Shown piece after piece: positions 26,115-35,502 of a DNA stretch of 64,000 nt. Origin of the DNA: Mycolicibacterium mucogenicum DSM 44124. GTDB lineage: Bacteria; Actinomycetota; Actinomycetes; Mycobacteriales; Mycobacteriaceae. A program made the translations under genes and the position numbers. The notes beneath the pieces were generated by a model. That model worked only from the letters and a program-made list of their open reading frames with translations. It was not told the DNA's origin and searched no databases. The number at the start of each line of letters is the position of its first letter. Within the stretch, counting starts at the first letter, position 1. The DNA lies in assembly GCF_005670685.2 (NCBI RefSeq), contig NZ_CP062008.1, forward strand, positions 1,054,001-1,118,000, in the 5' to 3' direction.

Positions 26115-27093
26115 CGCGGTTGTCGAGGATGACCTTGCCGACGGTCTCGCCGGACTCCAGCAAGCGGTGAGCCAGCCCGGCATCGCGTAGCGGTACGACG
26201 GTGTCGACCACCGGGTGGATTGCCCTTGTGTCGAACAAGGGCAATACCTCGCGGATGACGCCGGCGACGATCGCGGCTTTCTGATCGGCCGGGCGGGCCC
26301 GCAGCATCGTGGCGGTCACGCTGGCTCGCTTGGCCATCAGCAGGCCGAGGTCCAACATCGCGGGCTCTGTGGAACCGCCGATGACGACCAGATGTCCGTC
26401 GGGTGCCAGGCAGTCGAGGTTGCGTGCCAGGTAGCTCGAGCCCACTACGTCGAGGATGGCGTCAACGCCCCGACCTCCGGTGGCCGACAGCGTGGCGGCG
26501 ACGAAATCCTCGGTGCGGTAGTTGATCGCTGTGCGCGCACCGAGGTCACGCCCGGCGCGCACCTTGTCGTCGCTGCCGGCGGTCGTGATGACGTCAGCCC
26601 CGATCGCGGCGGCCCATTGAATGGCGAACGTGCCGATGCCGCCACCGGCGCCGTGGATGAGCACGGTGTGCCCGCCGGTGAGTCCGGCGACCATCGCGAG
26701 GTTGGAGTACACCGTGCAGGCCACCTCCGGAACCGCGGCGGCTTCGATCATGCTCAGCCCTCGCGGGATCGGCATCACCTGGGTCGCACGAACCGCCACC
26801 TGGTCGGCGTAGCCGCCGCCGTCGAGCAGAGCGCACACCTGGTCGCCCGGCGACCAACCGGTGACGCCTTCGCCAACTGCGACGATGGTTCCCGCACATT
26901 CCAGTCCGAGCGGCCGCGGCGCCCCGGGCGGCACCGGGTACCGTCCGCGCCGCTGAAGCAGGTCGGCGTTGTTGATCCCGGCGGCCTCGACGCCGATCAC
27001 CACCTCGCCCGGGCCGGGAAGTACGGGGGCCACGGCTTGCCATTGCAAGACGTCTGGGTCGCCGGGGCGATCGAACAGCACTGCTGAGGGCAT
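26092..27093 (-). CDS. NADPH:quinone oxidoreductase family (MDR superfamily)
   Basis: 333-aa medium-chain reductase. GroES-like half with [23 protein letters not shown], Rossmann motif [15 protein letters not shown], and the quinone-reductase profile lacking zinc-ligand cysteines (PIG3/Qor-like). It likely reduces quinones or reactive carbonyls with NADPH. ATG 27093 has AAGGAC upstream; the frame extends to 27324 but reads as an Arg/Pro shadow. It lies 28 nt after the SRPBCC gene, so the two form an operon. Confidence 0.87.
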   Translation of the reverse strand: MPSAVLFDRPGDPDVLQWQAVAPVLPGPGEVVIGVEAAGINNADLLQRRGRYPVPPGAPRPLGLECAGTIVAVGEGVTGWSPGDQVCALLDGGGYADQVAVRATQVMPIPRGLSMIEAAAVPEVACTVYSNLAMVAGLTGGHTVLIHGAGGGIGTFAIQWAAAIGADVITTAGSDDKVRAGRDLGARTAINYRTEDFVAATLSATGGRGVDAILDVVGSSYLARNLDCLAPDGHLVVIGGSTEPAMLDLGLLMAKRASVTATMLRARPADQKAAIVAGVIREVLPLFDTRAIHPVVDTVVPLRDAGLAHRLLESGETVGKVILDNRVTAGCRG

Positions 27094-27121
27094 GTGAAAG
27101 GTCCTTTGCCTGGTTGAGTGA

Positions 27122-27679
27122 CTATGCCGCGGTTGCCGCGCGGTCGGCCGCCCAACGGGCGATGCTCTGGGCGTACCGCGGGGTCTCGACGCGGCAGTGG
27201 CGCCCGGAGGCGTCCTGACGGGCCGCGGCCGCCTCGGCGAAGGTCTGCCCGTGCTGGGCGATGAACTCCAAGAAATGTTCGGTGGGGTGCGAGGTGACCG
27301 TATTGGTGTAACGGCAGCGGTCACCGTCGAGCTGCTCCATGCGCAGCTCCCAGATGACCTGTGTGCTGGTCCACCCGAGCGGAGTCAACACATCAGACAG
27401 CGACACCATCCGGCAGTAGTGCGGCTCGGCGACCTCGAACCGGTACTGCTGCACCACCAACCCGGTGCCGATCATCTCCACGTTGATGGACATAGGGGTG
27501 CCGTCGTCGTCGACGGTATAGCCGGCTGCCTTGTGGTCGCCCGGGGCGCACCGCTGATATTCGTGTGTGGGCAGGGTTTTCAGCCACCGCGCGATGTCGA
27601 CGTGATCGAACGGCGCCTGCACCTCTGCGGTCACCCGCGCCTGCGACAAGATCAGATCCTCACGAACCGCCGAACTCAT
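27122..27679 (-). CDS. SRPBCC-like START-fold protein
   Basis: 185-aa protein with the alternating pattern of an SRPBCC/polyketide-cyclase fold (VTAEVQAPFDHVDIARWLKTLP ... GTPMSINVEMIGTGLVVQQYRFEV ... STQVIWELRMEQLDGDRCRYTNTVTSHPTEHFLEF). Such proteins bind hydrophobic ligands in a central cavity. No catalytic residues can be assigned. Operon partner of the quinone oxidoreductase, suggesting a shared small-molecule detoxification role. Family call moderate. Confidence 0.68.
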   Translation of the reverse strand: MSSAVREDLILSQARVTAEVQAPFDHVDIARWLKTLPTHEYQRCAPGDHKAAGYTVDDDGTPMSINVEMIGTGLVVQQYRFEVAEPHYCRMVSLSDVLTPLGWTSTQVIWELRMEQLDGDRCRYTNTVTSHPTEHFLEFIAQHGQTFAEAAAARQDASGRHCRVETPRYAQSIARWAADRAATAA

Positions 27680-27820
27680 GAAATGCTCCCTTCAATCCGA
27701 TGTTGTGTGTGATCAACCCTGCTCGAAGGGAAACTCGGGCACCACGCCGCTAGCCGCACATTCGGCGGTAGTGCTAGCCCCCACACGTCCCGGTGTCAGG
27801 GACCAGCCAGCCGCGGCCGG

Positions 27821-27826
27821 TAGCAT
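27821..27826 (+). promoter_or_regulatory. -10-like box TAGCAT for the NodB deacetylase
   Basis: TAGCAT is seven bases before GTG 27834, and no Shine-Dalgarno is visible between, implying a leaderless transcript. Confidence 0.45.
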
Positions 27827-27833
27827 TTGTCCC

Positions 27834-28709
27834 GTGCCACGCCGACCCGATAGCCCGTTCTGGTCCTATTGGCGAACCGTCCTCGGCGTGTGCGCCGGTG
27901 TGACGATCGTCGTGGTCGGGTGCCAGACCGGCAATGTCGCCAAGGCAGACGAGGTCGACTGCAGCAAGTACAAGTGCATTGCGCTGACCTTTGATGACGG
28001 TCCCAGCCCGTACACCGACCGGCTGCTGAAAATCCTGCAGGACAACGACGCCAAGGCGACGTTCTTCGAGATCGGCAACAAGGTCGCCGCCAACCCCGCC
28101 GGCGCCAAGCGCGTCGTCGACGCCGGGATGGAGCTGGGCAGCCACACCTGGGAACACCCCAACATGACGACGATCCCGCCGGAGTTCATCGCGGGTCAGT
28201 TCAGCAAGGCCAGCGACGCCATCGAGAAGGCCACCGGCCAGCGGCCGAAGCTGGTGCGCACCGCGGGCGGCCTGATCAACGACCAGGTGCTCGCCGAGGC
28301 GAAGAAGCAGGGCCTGGCCGACATCAACTGGGACGTCATCCCGTTCGACTGGGCCAATGACTCCAACACCGCGGCGACCCGCTACATGCTGATGAGCCAG
28401 ATCAAGCCGAATTCGGTGGTGCTGTTCCACGACACCTACTCGTCGACGGTCGATCTGGTGCAGCAGTTCATCCCGGTCCTCAAGGCCAACGGCTACCACA
28501 TGGTGACCGTCAGCCACATGGTCGGCCACCGTGAGCCGGGCACCAGCTATGGCAGCCGGGAGAACGGCCCGCCGGTCAACGACCTGACCGATATCCCGCC
28601 GGCGGAGATTCCGACGCTGCCCAACACCCCGTCGCCGCCGCCGATGCCGAACATCCCGATCACCGACATCCCGGGCGCCAATTCCGGCGGCTCCAACAAC
28701 GGTCAGTAG
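27834..28709 (+). CDS. NodB-domain polysaccharide deacetylase, membrane-anchored
   Basis: 291-aa exported carbohydrate esterase 4 protein, homologue of Rv1096, which has peptidoglycan N-deacetylase activity. An N-terminal helix (about residues 11-30, VLGVCAGVTIVVVGCQ) serves as signal anchor; a Cys in VVVGCQT resembles a lipobox but lacks its usual context. NodB motifs follow: TFDDGPSPY (catalytic and metal Asp near 53-54), GSHTWEHP (metal His), RTAGG and LFHDTY. The C-terminal 50 residues are Pro-rich (IPPAEIPTLPNTPSPPP). GTG 27834 is the start. Confidence 0.88.
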   Translation: MPRRPDSPFWSYWRTVLGVCAGVTIVVVGCQTGNVAKADEVDCSKYKCIALTFDDGPSPYTDRLLKILQDNDAKATFFEIGNKVAANPAGAKRVVDAGMELGSHTWEHPNMTTIPPEFIAGQFSKASDAIEKATGQRPKLVRTAGGLINDQVLAEAKKQGLADINWDVIPFDWANDSNTAATRYMLMSQIKPNSVVLFHDTYSSTVDLVQQFIPVLKANGYHMVTVSHMVGHREPGTSYGSRENGPPVNDLTDIPPAEIPTLPNTPSPPPMPNIPITDIPGANSGGSNNGQ

Positions 28710-28790
28710 GTACGCCGAGCGGCTGCCGCAGAGGTAGGTGCCGCCACCGGAAGTACGTGGCTTCAATCACGACGGGCCGCGGCTGCGGTG

Positions 28791-28887
28791 ACTGAACCCA
28801 GGTACTTTTTCCGGCCACCAACGGTCCCTGAGTGCAAAAACCACCGGCACGTTGCCATTGCGATTGAACTCAGGGACTTTCCCGCCG
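28791..28887. repeat. Imperfect direct repeats with an embedded hairpin
   Basis: Two copies resembling TGAACYCAGGKACTTT occur at about 28792-28807 and 28865-28880. Within the same stretch GTCCCTGAGT (28824-28833) pairs perfectly with ACTCAGGGAC (28868-28877) across a 34-nt loop. It lies between the convergent deacetylase and coiled-coil genes and probably terminates one or both. Confidence 0.5.
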
Positions 28888-28938
28888 GGTCCCGCGCCGC
28901 CCGCCAACGCATCCTCAATCCACGGCGTGCAGGGCGCG

Positions 28939-29298
28939 CTACGCAGTGGGGAAGCGGTCGACGATCGCGTCGACCATGGCCAGGAGTTCGGCGATGCGCC
29001 CGTGCAGTACGTCGAGGTGCTTGTCGGCACCCTGCTTGGCCGCCCGGCGCTCCGTCACCGCCAGTTGCAGGTGCAACTCGGCCAGTTCGTCCTCGAGCAG
29101 TTCGATGAACAACCTGGCCTGCAGGACATCCGCATTGCGCTGACCCGGTGATGTCGTCACGAGTTTGAGGACCTCGGCCTGGGGTTTGGACAGCCGCTCG
29201 CCGGTGTGCGTGTGCGGCATGTGGAAGCGGCCGTGCGTCATGCACGGGACGGCATCCAGCCGGGCACCTCGGTGCGAATCGGTGAGGTCGGCCGTCAT
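28939..29298 (-). CDS. Small helical protein between NodB and fum genes
   Basis: 119-aa protein, largely helical and charged in its second half (ARLFIELLEDELAELHLQLAVTERRAAKQGADKHLDVLHGRIAELLAMVDAIVDRF), with heptad-like spacing consistent with a coiled coil. The start is uncertain: ATG 29298 (MTADLTDSHRG) or one of two later ATGs. The start region is His-rich. I do not recognise a family; its place equals that of Rv1097c but I cannot confirm homology. Confidence 0.55.
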   Translation of the reverse strand: MTADLTDSHRGARLDAVPCMTHGRFHMPHTHTGERLSKPQAEVLKLVTTSPGQRNADVLQARLFIELLEDELAELHLQLAVTERRAAKQGADKHLDVLHGRIAELLAMVDAIVDRFPTA

Positions 29299-29411
29299 TG
29301 CAACACAATCGCAAACGCACGGGTCGAATCCCGTTTCCCGGCAGTATCTGTCCAGTAAGGAGCTGTTCACATTGGCTTCACCTGCGGTGTGAGATGAGCC
29401 TGCGGGAGGGC

Positions 29412-29449
29412 AACAAAAAAGTGCCCCCTTCCGAAGAAGAGGGCACTTT
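29412..29449 (-). terminator. Intrinsic terminator of fum-glpX operon
   Basis: Arms 29418-29430 and 29437-29449 form a 13-bp stem with one mismatch and a 6-nt loop. On the minus strand the stem is followed by TTTTTTGTTG, a true U-tract, rare in this window. It lies 43 nt after the fum stop. Confidence 0.82.
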
Positions 29450-29491
29450 CGAAGCGAAACTGATCGCCGACTGCTCTGGAGGCTCCTCGCG

Positions 29492-30904
29492 CTAGCGCTC
29501 GTCGCGGACCTTCGCCATGGCCAGCACGTCGAGGCGCTTGTCCAGCTCGGCCAGGGAGAGGTTCTCGCCGATCAGGCCGCGGTCGATGACCGTCTGCCGG
29601 ATGGTCTTCTTCTCCTTGAGGGCTTCCTTGGCCACCTTGGCGGCTTCCTCGTAGCCGATGGCCGAGTTCAGCGGCGTCACGATCGACGGCGACGACTCCG
29701 CCAGCGTCCGCAGGTGGTCCTCGTTGGCGACGAGGCCGTCGATGCACTTGGAGGCGAACAGCCGCGAGACGTTGGACAGCAGCGTGAAGGACTCCAGCAC
29801 GTTGCGGGCCATCATCGGGATGTAGACGTTCAGCTCGAAGGCGCCTGACAGGCCGCCGACGGTGACGGCCGCGTCGTTGCCGATGACCTGCGCGGCGACC
29901 TGGGTAACCGCTTCGGGCAGAACAGGATTCACCTTGCCCGGCATGATCGAGCTGCCCGGCTGCAGGTCCGGCAGCTGGATTTCGCCGAGGCCGGTCAGCG
30001 GGCCGGAGCCCATCCAGCGCACGTCGTTGGCGATCTTGGTCAGCGACACCGCGATGGTCTTCAGCGCGCCGGACGCCTCGACGAGTCCGTCGCGAGCGGC
30101 CTGGGCCTCGAAAGAGTCTGCGGCGGTGCGCAGTTCGGCGATGCCGGTCTGGTTCACCAGCACCTCGACGACCTTGGCGCCGAAGCCGTCGGGGGCGTTC
30201 AGGCCGGTGCCGACGGCGGTGCCGCCGATGGCCAGCTCACCCAGCCGGGGCAGCGTCGCCTTGACGCGCTCGATGCCGGCCTCGATCTGGCGGGCGTAGC
30301 CACCGAACTCCTGGCCCAGGGTGACGGGGACCGCGTCCATGAGGTGGGTGCGGCCGGACTTGACGACGGTGCGCCACGCGCGGGCCTTGTTGGCCAGCGA
30401 CTCGTGCAGCACCTCGAGGGCCGGGATCAGGTGGCGCACAGCGGCTTCCGTCGCCGCGATGTGCGTGGCGGTGGGGAAGGTGTCGTTGGAGCTCTGCGAC
30501 ATGTTGACGTGGTCGTTGGGGTGGACCTCGACACCGTTGCGCGCCGCGATCGAGGCGATGACCTCGTTGGCGTTCATGTTCGAGCTGGTGCCCGAGCCGG
30601 TCTGGAACACGTCGATGGGGAACTGGTCGTCGTGCAGACCGTCGGCGATCTCACCGGCGGCGGCGATGATCGCGTCGGCCTTCTCGGGGTCCAGCAGACC
30701 CAGGTCCTTGTTGACCTGTGCGCAGGCGCCCTTCAGCAGACCCAGCGCGCGGATCTGGGTGCGCTCCAGGCCGCGGAACGAGATCGGGAAGTTCTCCACG
30801 GCCCGCTGCGTCTGCGCGCGCCACAGGGCGTTGATCGGCACCCGGACTTCGCCCATGGTGTCGTGCTCGATCCGGTACTCGGCTTCGACAACGTTGTCGG
30901 ACAT
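29492..30904 (-). CDS. fum: Class II fumarate hydratase
   Basis: 470-aa fumarase C type enzyme of the TCA cycle (fumarate to malate), homotetrameric and cofactor-free. Superfamily signature [11 protein letters not shown] (about residues 318-328, catalytic Ser loop), [11 protein letters not shown] (catalytic His region) and [14 protein letters not shown] are present. ATG 30904 is preceded by AAGGGAG; the upstream 57 codons are not coding. It follows glpX by 29 nt, an operon conserved in mycobacteria (Rv1099c-Rv1098c). Confidence 0.95.
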   Translation of the reverse strand: MSDNVVEAEYRIEHDTMGEVRVPINALWRAQTQRAVENFPISFRGLERTQIRALGLLKGACAQVNKDLGLLDPEKADAIIAAAGEIADGLHDDQFPIDVFQTGSGTSSNMNANEVIASIAARNGVEVHPNDHVNMSQSSNDTFPTATHIAATEAAVRHLIPALEVLHESLANKARAWRTVVKSGRTHLMDAVPVTLGQEFGGYARQIEAGIERVKATLPRLGELAIGGTAVGTGLNAPDGFGAKVVEVLVNQTGIAELRTAADSFEAQAARDGLVEASGALKTIAVSLTKIANDVRWMGSGPLTGLGEIQLPDLQPGSSIMPGKVNPVLPEAVTQVAAQVIGNDAAVTVGGLSGAFELNVYIPMMARNVLESFTLLSNVSRLFASKCIDGLVANEDHLRTLAESSPSIVTPLNSAIGYEEAAKVAKEALKEKKTIRQTVIDRGLIGENLSLAELDKRLDVLAMAKVRDER

Positions 30905-30933
30905 GTGCTCCCTTTTGTTGAGGTGAACGGAAA

Positions 30934-31968
30934 CTACGGCAGGGGGTGTGCGGCGGAGAGGTCCCCGGTGAAGTCCACCGCGGAGTACTCGTTGAGCTTG
31001 GACAGCCGGTGGTAGGCCTCGATCATCCGGACGGTGCCGGACTTCGAGCGCATCACGATCGACTGGGTGGTGCAACCGCCGGCGAAGTAACGCACACCGT
31101 TGAGCAGGTCGCCGTCGGTGACGCCGGTGGCGCAGAAGAAGACGTTGTCGCCGGCGACCAGGTCTTCGGTGGTGAGCACGCGCTCGAGGTCGTAGCCGCG
31201 GTCGAGGGCCCGCTGGCGCTCGTCATCGTCGGTGGGGGCGAGGACGGCCTGGATCGCGCCGCCCATGCAGCGGATGGCGGCCGCGGCGATGATGCCCTCC
31301 GGGGTGCCGCCGATACCGGCCAGGATGTCGGTGCCGGATTCGGGGCGGCAGGCCGAGATGGCGCCGGCGACGTCGCCGTCGGAGATCAGCCGGATGCGCG
31401 CGCCGGCCTCGCGGACCTCGCTGATCAGCTGGGCGTGGCGGGGCCGGTCCAGGATGCACACCGTGACGTCGGCGACCGACTCGTTGAGGCGCTTGGCGAC
31501 GCGGCGGATGTTCTCGCCGATGGGCACGGTGATGTCGATGACGTCTGCAGCGTCGGGGCCGACGGCGATCTTGTTCATGTAGAAGACGGCCGACGGGTCG
31601 AACATGGTGCCGCGCTCGGAGACCGCCAGCACCGAGATGGCGTTGGGCATGCCCTTGCTCATCAGGGTGGTGCCGTCGACCGGGTCGACGGCGAAGTCGC
31701 AGTCGGGGCCGTCGCCATTGCCGACCTCTTCGCCGTTGTAGAGCATCGGGGCGTGGTCCTTCTCGCCCTCGCCGATGACCACGACACCGCGCATCGAGAC
31801 CGAATTGACCAGCTCACGCATGGCATCGACGGCCGCGCCGTCGCCGCCTTCCTTGTCGCCACGGCCGACCCAGCGGCCGGCTGCCATGGCGCCGGCTTCG
31901 GTCACGCGGACCAGTTCGAGGGCGAGGTTGCGGTCTGGGGCTTCCCGGCGCGAAGGCGTCATGCGCAA
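30934..31968 (-). CDS. glpX: Fructose-1,6-bisphosphatase class II
   Basis: 344-aa GlpX-type FBPase, the gluconeogenic phosphatase of mycobacteria. Metal and substrate motifs: [30 protein letters not shown] and [20 protein letters not shown]. Being Mg-dependent it controls growth on lipids. Position equals Rv1099c. First gene of a two-gene operon with fum; divergent from the DUF4245 gene. Confidence 0.95.
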   Translation of the reverse strand: MRMTPSRREAPDRNLALELVRVTEAGAMAAGRWVGRGDKEGGDGAAVDAMRELVNSVSMRGVVVIGEGEKDHAPMLYNGEEVGNGDGPDCDFAVDPVDGTTLMSKGMPNAISVLAVSERGTMFDPSAVFYMNKIAVGPDAADVIDITVPIGENIRRVAKRLNESVADVTVCILDRPRHAQLISEVREAGARIRLISDGDVAGAISACRPESGTDILAGIGGTPEGIIAAAAIRCMGGAIQAVLAPTDDDERQRALDRGYDLERVLTTEDLVAGDNVFFCATGVTDGDLLNGVRYFAGGCTTQSIVMRSKSGTVRMIEAYHRLSKLNEYSAVDFTGDLSAAHPLP

Positions 31969-32003
31969 ATTGTCCCATTAGCCGGTGTGCCCGGGGGAGC
32001 TGG

Positions 32004-32009
32004 GATACT
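32004..32009 (+). promoter_or_regulatory. -10-like box GATACT for the DUF4245 gene
   Basis: GATACT is seven bases from GTG 32017, with no ribosome binding site between them, which suggests a leaderless start. Confidence 0.45.
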
Positions 32010-32016
32010 GAGCACC

Positions 32017-32715
32017 GTGACGTCATCATCCCCGGAACCTGAGGGCCAGCCTGTGCCCGCGCCCGACGTGGTCACCGAGGGCCAGTCGGTGCCGGTGCCG
32101 CGCCCGGCGAAGGACCGGCTGCTGCAGGACGGCCGCGACATGTTCTGGTCCATCGCCCCGCTGGTGGTGGCGTGTATCGCGCTGGCCGGGATGCTCGGGA
32201 TGTGCTCGTTCGCGCCGCAGGGTCCGGGCAAGGGGCCGGCACCCCAGTACGACGCCCCGGCCGCGCTCAAAGCCGACGCCGCCGCGCTGCGCATCCCGAT
32301 CCGGGTGCCGGAGCTGCCGTCCGGTTGGCACGCCAATTCCGGGTCGCGCGGTGCCATCGAAGCCGGTCGCACCGATCCCGTCACCAAGCAGCCGACGCGC
32401 GCGCTGACGTCGAAGGTCGGCTATCTGACCGCCGCGGGCATGTTCGTCGCGCTCGTCCAGAGCAACGCCGACGAGGAGAAGCTGGTGTCCTCGATCCACA
32501 CCGGCATGTATCCGACCGGCGCGCAGGACATCGGCGGCGTGCACTGGGTGGTGTACGAGGGTGCCGGCGAAGACCAGCAGGGCACCGAACCGATCTGGAC
32601 CGCGAAGCTCGACGGGCCGACGGGCCCGTCGCAGGTCGCGGTCAGTGGTTCGGCGAGTCCGGCGGACTATCGGACTCTGGCTGAGGCGACGCAGAAGGCG
32701 CAGCCGCTGCCTTAA
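32017..32715 (+). CDS. DUF4245 membrane-anchored protein (Rv1100-like)
   Basis: 232-aa protein: acidic Pro-rich cytosolic start (residues 1-42), one transmembrane helix (SIAPLVVACIALAGMLGMCSF), then an external DUF4245 domain with RIPIRVPELPSGWHANSGSR and VGYLTAAGMFVALVQSNADEE. Function unknown. The GTG at 32017 gives the expected start. Its last 74 nt overlap the convergent AI-2E transporter gene, an unusually long overlap. Confidence 0.83.
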   Translation: MTSSSPEPEGQPVPAPDVVTEGQSVPVPRPAKDRLLQDGRDMFWSIAPLVVACIALAGMLGMCSFAPQGPGKGPAPQYDAPAALKADAAALRIPIRVPELPSGWHANSGSRGAIEAGRTDPVTKQPTRALTSKVGYLTAAGMFVALVQSNADEEKLVSSIHTGMYPTGAQDIGGVHWVVYEGAGEDQQGTEPIWTAKLDGPTGPSQVAVSGSASPADYRTLAEATQKAQPLP

Positions 32716-33865
32716 CCGGCGGCGTGCGACGGGCCCGGATCGCGGCGATGAGCCGTCCGAGACGGCCCGGGGCGTGGGGTGCGTCGGGTTCCGGCTCGCT
32801 CAACGGAACACCTTTGTAGACAGCGAGATACACGCTGATCGTGGTGACCACGACGATCATCAGCACGGGGCCGATCACCAGGCCCAGGAAACCGAACATC
32901 GCGATCCCGGAGAACACCGAGAGCAGCATCAGCGCCGAATCCAACCGGGCCGCCTTGGGCACCAGGATGGGCCGGAGCACGTTGTCGATGTTCGTGACCA
33001 CGAGGACGTGGAACAGGATCACGAACAGGCCGCCGCCGACGTTGCCGAACAGCGCCAGGCCGATGCCGAACGGGATGCTGACGATGCCGCCGCCCAGCGG
33101 GATCACCGACAGCGCGCTCAGCAGGATCGCGAAGATGAAGAATCCGTCGTGGAAGCCCGCGATGTAGATCGAGATCGCGCCCGAAACACCTTGGGCCAGT
33201 GCGATGACGAACTGGCCGAGGACCGTGCCGCGCACCATCGCGCCCATCTTGGCCAGGTACAGGTCGGTGACGTCCTCGCCGAGGGGGTTGAGCCGACGGA
33301 TCAACAGGATCAGTTCATCGCCGTTGACCAGCATCGAGATGAACACGTAGATGAAGATCACGGCACCGGCCAGCGCGCCGAACAGCCCGCCCGCCGCGGT
33401 CTGCAGCACGTTGAGGCCCCACTCGCCGGCGCGCTGCGCGAAGCTGACGATCCATTTCTGCACCGACTCGGGCGTCAGCGTCACGTGGTGCAGGTACGGG
33501 ATTTGTGCCAGTAGGTCATTGGCGGCCTGCAGCGCCCGGGTGCCCAGCGCGCCCATGTCGTTGCGGCTGACCCAGTCCGACACGTTGCGGATCATGGTGG
33601 TGATCTGGACGACGCCGATGGCGACGGCCCCGCTGATCGGCACGACCACCACGAGTAGCGCCGCCAGCAGGGTCAGTGTGGCCGACAGGCCGGTGCTCAG
33701 CCGTGCCGACAGCCGGCGGAACAACGGGGTGAACAGATACGCCACCACTCCGGCCACCACGACCAGCATGAACTGCCCGCGCAGGAAGTACGCGCCGAAT
33801 CCGACCGCCAGGATCGTCGCGATGGCGAGCGCCCGCTTCTGGGTGACCGTGAAATCGGTGTCCAT
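32642..33865 (-). CDS. AI-2E family transporter-like membrane protein
   Basis: 407-aa polytopic protein of the AI-2 exporter / PerM superfamily: LTLLAALLVVVVPISGAVAIGVVQIT, GAVIFIYVFISMLVNGDELI and the family's GFHDGFFIFAILLSALSVIPLGGGIVSIPFGIGLALFGN are plain, with about eight helices. Members act as permeases of unknown substrates. The C-terminal 45 residues are cytosolic, Pro/Ala-rich. ATG 33865 is the start (MDTDFTVTQKRALAIATIL). Rv1101c equivalent, last core gene before the accessory island. Confidence 0.87.
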   Translation of the reverse strand: MDTDFTVTQKRALAIATILAVGFGAYFLRGQFMLVVVAGVVAYLFTPLFRRLSARLSTGLSATLTLLAALLVVVVPISGAVAIGVVQITTMIRNVSDWVSRNDMGALGTRALQAANDLLAQIPYLHHVTLTPESVQKWIVSFAQRAGEWGLNVLQTAAGGLFGALAGAVIFIYVFISMLVNGDELILLIRRLNPLGEDVTDLYLAKMGAMVRGTVLGQFVIALAQGVSGAISIYIAGFHDGFFIFAILLSALSVIPLGGGIVSIPFGIGLALFGNVGGGLFVILFHVLVVTNIDNVLRPILVPKAARLDSALMLLSVFSGIAMFGFLGLVIGPVLMIVVVTTISVYLAVYKGVPLSEPEPDAPHAPGRLGRLIAAIRARRTPPVKAAAAPSASPQPESDSPPDSPNH

Positions 33866-33897
33866 GACGGTGATTCTGACGGATCTGCCGCCGGTTG

Positions 33898-34662
33898 TTA
33901 TCCCGACGCGAGCTTGAGGATGTGGCTCATGATGTCGGGGTAGCGCTTCAGGTGGGCGCCGCCGTTGAGGTCGAGCACCTCGCCCGTCATCCATGACGAC
34001 TGCTCCGAGCACAGGAACAGCACGGCGTTCGCGATGTCCTCGGGCGTACCGGCGCGGCCCAGCGCGGTGTTCTCCACGTACTCGTCGACGACGCCGGGAA
34101 CCATCGCCGCACCTTCGGTCAGCGGCGTGTGCACGAAGCCCGGTGCGACGGCGTTGACGCGAATTCCCTTGGGGCCCAGCTCCAGTGCGGCCACCTCGGT
34201 CAGCATCGACAGGCCCGCCTTGGCGGCGCTGTAGGCGCTCATCCCGATCGCCGGCTGGCGCCCGTTGAGCGACGAGATGCACACCAGGGACCCGCCTTCA
34301 CGGAGCTGCCGTCCGGCGTACTTGGTCACGATGAAGGAACCGGTCAGGCAGCAGTCGACGACGGCACGGAAATCTTCGACCGGCGTGTCCACGATGAGCC
34401 CGAAGGTCGAGAATCCGGCGCAGCTGACGACGGCGTCGAGCTCGCCGGCCTGCTCGAAGGCGGCGGCGACGGATGCCTCGTCGGTCACCTCGACCGTGAC
34501 TGCGGTGTGCGGTTCACCGAGTTCGGCGGCGCGGGCCTCGGCGAGTTCGGCGTTCCGGTCGGCAATGGTGACGCGGTAGCCCTGCGCGGCCAGGCCCCGG
34601 GCAGTGGCCCAGCCGATACCGGATGCCCCACCGACGATGAGGGCGTTGCGCTGTGTGCTCAC
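33898..34662 (-). CDS. Short-chain dehydrogenase/reductase
   Basis: 254-aa classical SDR: cofactor motif VGGASGIGWATARGLA, NAG-type segment replaced by SCAGFS, catalytic Ser in CISSLNG, and YSAAK (Tyr/Lys). The ADR after the second strand favours NAD(H). The substrate is unknown; the C-terminus (LNGGAHLKRYPDIMSHILKL) resembles 3-oxoacyl/steroid reductases. A palindromic operator candidate lies 56 nt upstream. First gene of the variable island. Confidence 0.85.
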   Translation of the reverse strand: MSTQRNALIVGGASGIGWATARGLAAQGYRVTIADRNAELAEARAAELGEPHTAVTVEVTDEASVAAAFEQAGELDAVVSCAGFSTFGLIVDTPVEDFRAVVDCCLTGSFIVTKYAGRQLREGGSLVCISSLNGRQPAIGMSAYSAAKAGLSMLTEVAALELGPKGIRVNAVAPGFVHTPLTEGAAMVPGVVDEYVENTALGRAGTPEDIANAVLFLCSEQSSWMTGEVLDLNGGAHLKRYPDIMSHILKLASG

Positions 34663-34717
34663 TGATTTCTCCCCTGCCGTGATCGACGACCGGCCAGACC
34701 GGGGCGCCGCAGTGTGA

Positions 34718-34735
34718 ACAGATTAACAAATCTGT
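34718..34735 (-). promoter_or_regulatory. Operator candidate ACAGATT-N4-AATCTGT
   Basis: ACAGATT (34718-34724) and AATCTGT (34729-34735) form a perfect 7-bp inverted repeat with 4-nt spacer, upstream of the SDR gene. The shape fits a TetR-type repressor site. No regulator gene adjoins it directly. Confidence 0.55.
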
Positions 34736-34794
34736 CTACACCCGGAGGCTCGAGTGGCGTTCAGAACTTGGATGCCAGCGCACCGTGTCAGTTA

Positions 34795-34834
34795 TGTACT
34801 GAAAAATACAGTCGATGTACTGTGTAGTACATCG
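34795..34834 (+). promoter_or_regulatory. TGTACT operator cluster before DUF417 gene 1
   Basis: CGATGTACT (34813-34821) and AGTACATCG (34826-34834) are a perfect 9-bp inverted repeat with spacer GTGT. A further TGTACT half-site lies at 34795-34800, 21 bp from the next one. The core TGTACT-N4-AGTACA recurs at 38813-38828 between the TetR and peroxiredoxin-like genes. Confidence 0.65.
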
Positions 34835-34884
34835 ATGGCGTCCGTGAGGGACGGCACTCACCGGTTCAGGCAAGGACGGGTCCG

Positions 34885-35364
34885 TTGATTGTTCAGCCTT
34901 CGGTTCAGGCGCACCGCATTACGACCATGGGCCAAATCGCAGCCAGATATGGCCTTGTCGTCGTATTGGCCTGGATCGGCGTCGGCAAGTTCGTGAAGAT
35001 GGAAGCTCACGTGCTGATCGAGCACAGTCCGCTGATGTCGTGGGTCTATCAGCTGCTGAGTCATCACGCCGTCGCTGCGGCATTGGGCACGGCCGAGATC
35101 GTCGCCGCGGCGCTCATTGCGGTCCGCCCGCTATGGCCGCGGCTGTCGGCGGTGGGCAGTGCGATGGCAGTGGTGCTGTTCCTCGGCACGCTGAGCTTCC
35201 TGTTCACAACTCCGGGTCTCGTAGCCGGGCATGCCGGTCCCGTGCCGATCCTGGGTGCGTTGCCAGGCCAGTTCCTGTTGAAGGATCTGGTGCTCATCGG
35301 GGTGTCCATCTGGACATTGGGTGACGCGCTCGGCCACCGCATGCCGAACCGGCCCCGCTCCTGA
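34885..35364 (+). CDS. DUF417 (RclC/YkgB-like) membrane protein 1
   Basis: 159-aa protein with four helices. The family pattern is clear: ARYGLVVVLAWIGVGKFVKMEAHVLIEHSPLMSWVYQLL, then SAVGSAMAVVLFLGTLSFLFTTPG and GQFLLKDLVLIGVSIWTLGDAL. In E. coli the DUF417 protein RclC belongs to the reactive-chlorine-response regulon. The start is TTG 34885, with AAGGACGGG upstream; ATG 34927 is the alternative. Expression is probably controlled through the TGTACT operator 50-90 nt upstream. Paralogue of the gene at 36036. Confidence 0.82.
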   Translation: MIVQPSVQAHRITTMGQIAARYGLVVVLAWIGVGKFVKMEAHVLIEHSPLMSWVYQLLSHHAVAAALGTAEIVAAALIAVRPLWPRLSAVGSAMAVVLFLGTLSFLFTTPGLVAGHAGPVPILGALPGQFLLKDLVLIGVSIWTLGDALGHRMPNRPRS

Positions 35365-35502
35365 TCGCAATCTGTTCCGGCGCAGCATAATTCACCGCGA
35401 CCGACCGAATGCGGTCAGACATCGAGTGTGCGGCGTCGCGATGGGCAGCCGGCGCGCGGCAGGACAGGCGACCTGCTGCACGCCGGTGAACCGGCCGAGC
35501 GC

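Noticed and set aside
34813..34834. BlaI/CopY-type operator
   Set aside because: The BlaI consensus has the half-sites TACTACA/TGTAGTA; here the arms are TGTACT/AGTACA with a 4-nt spacer, which does not fit.
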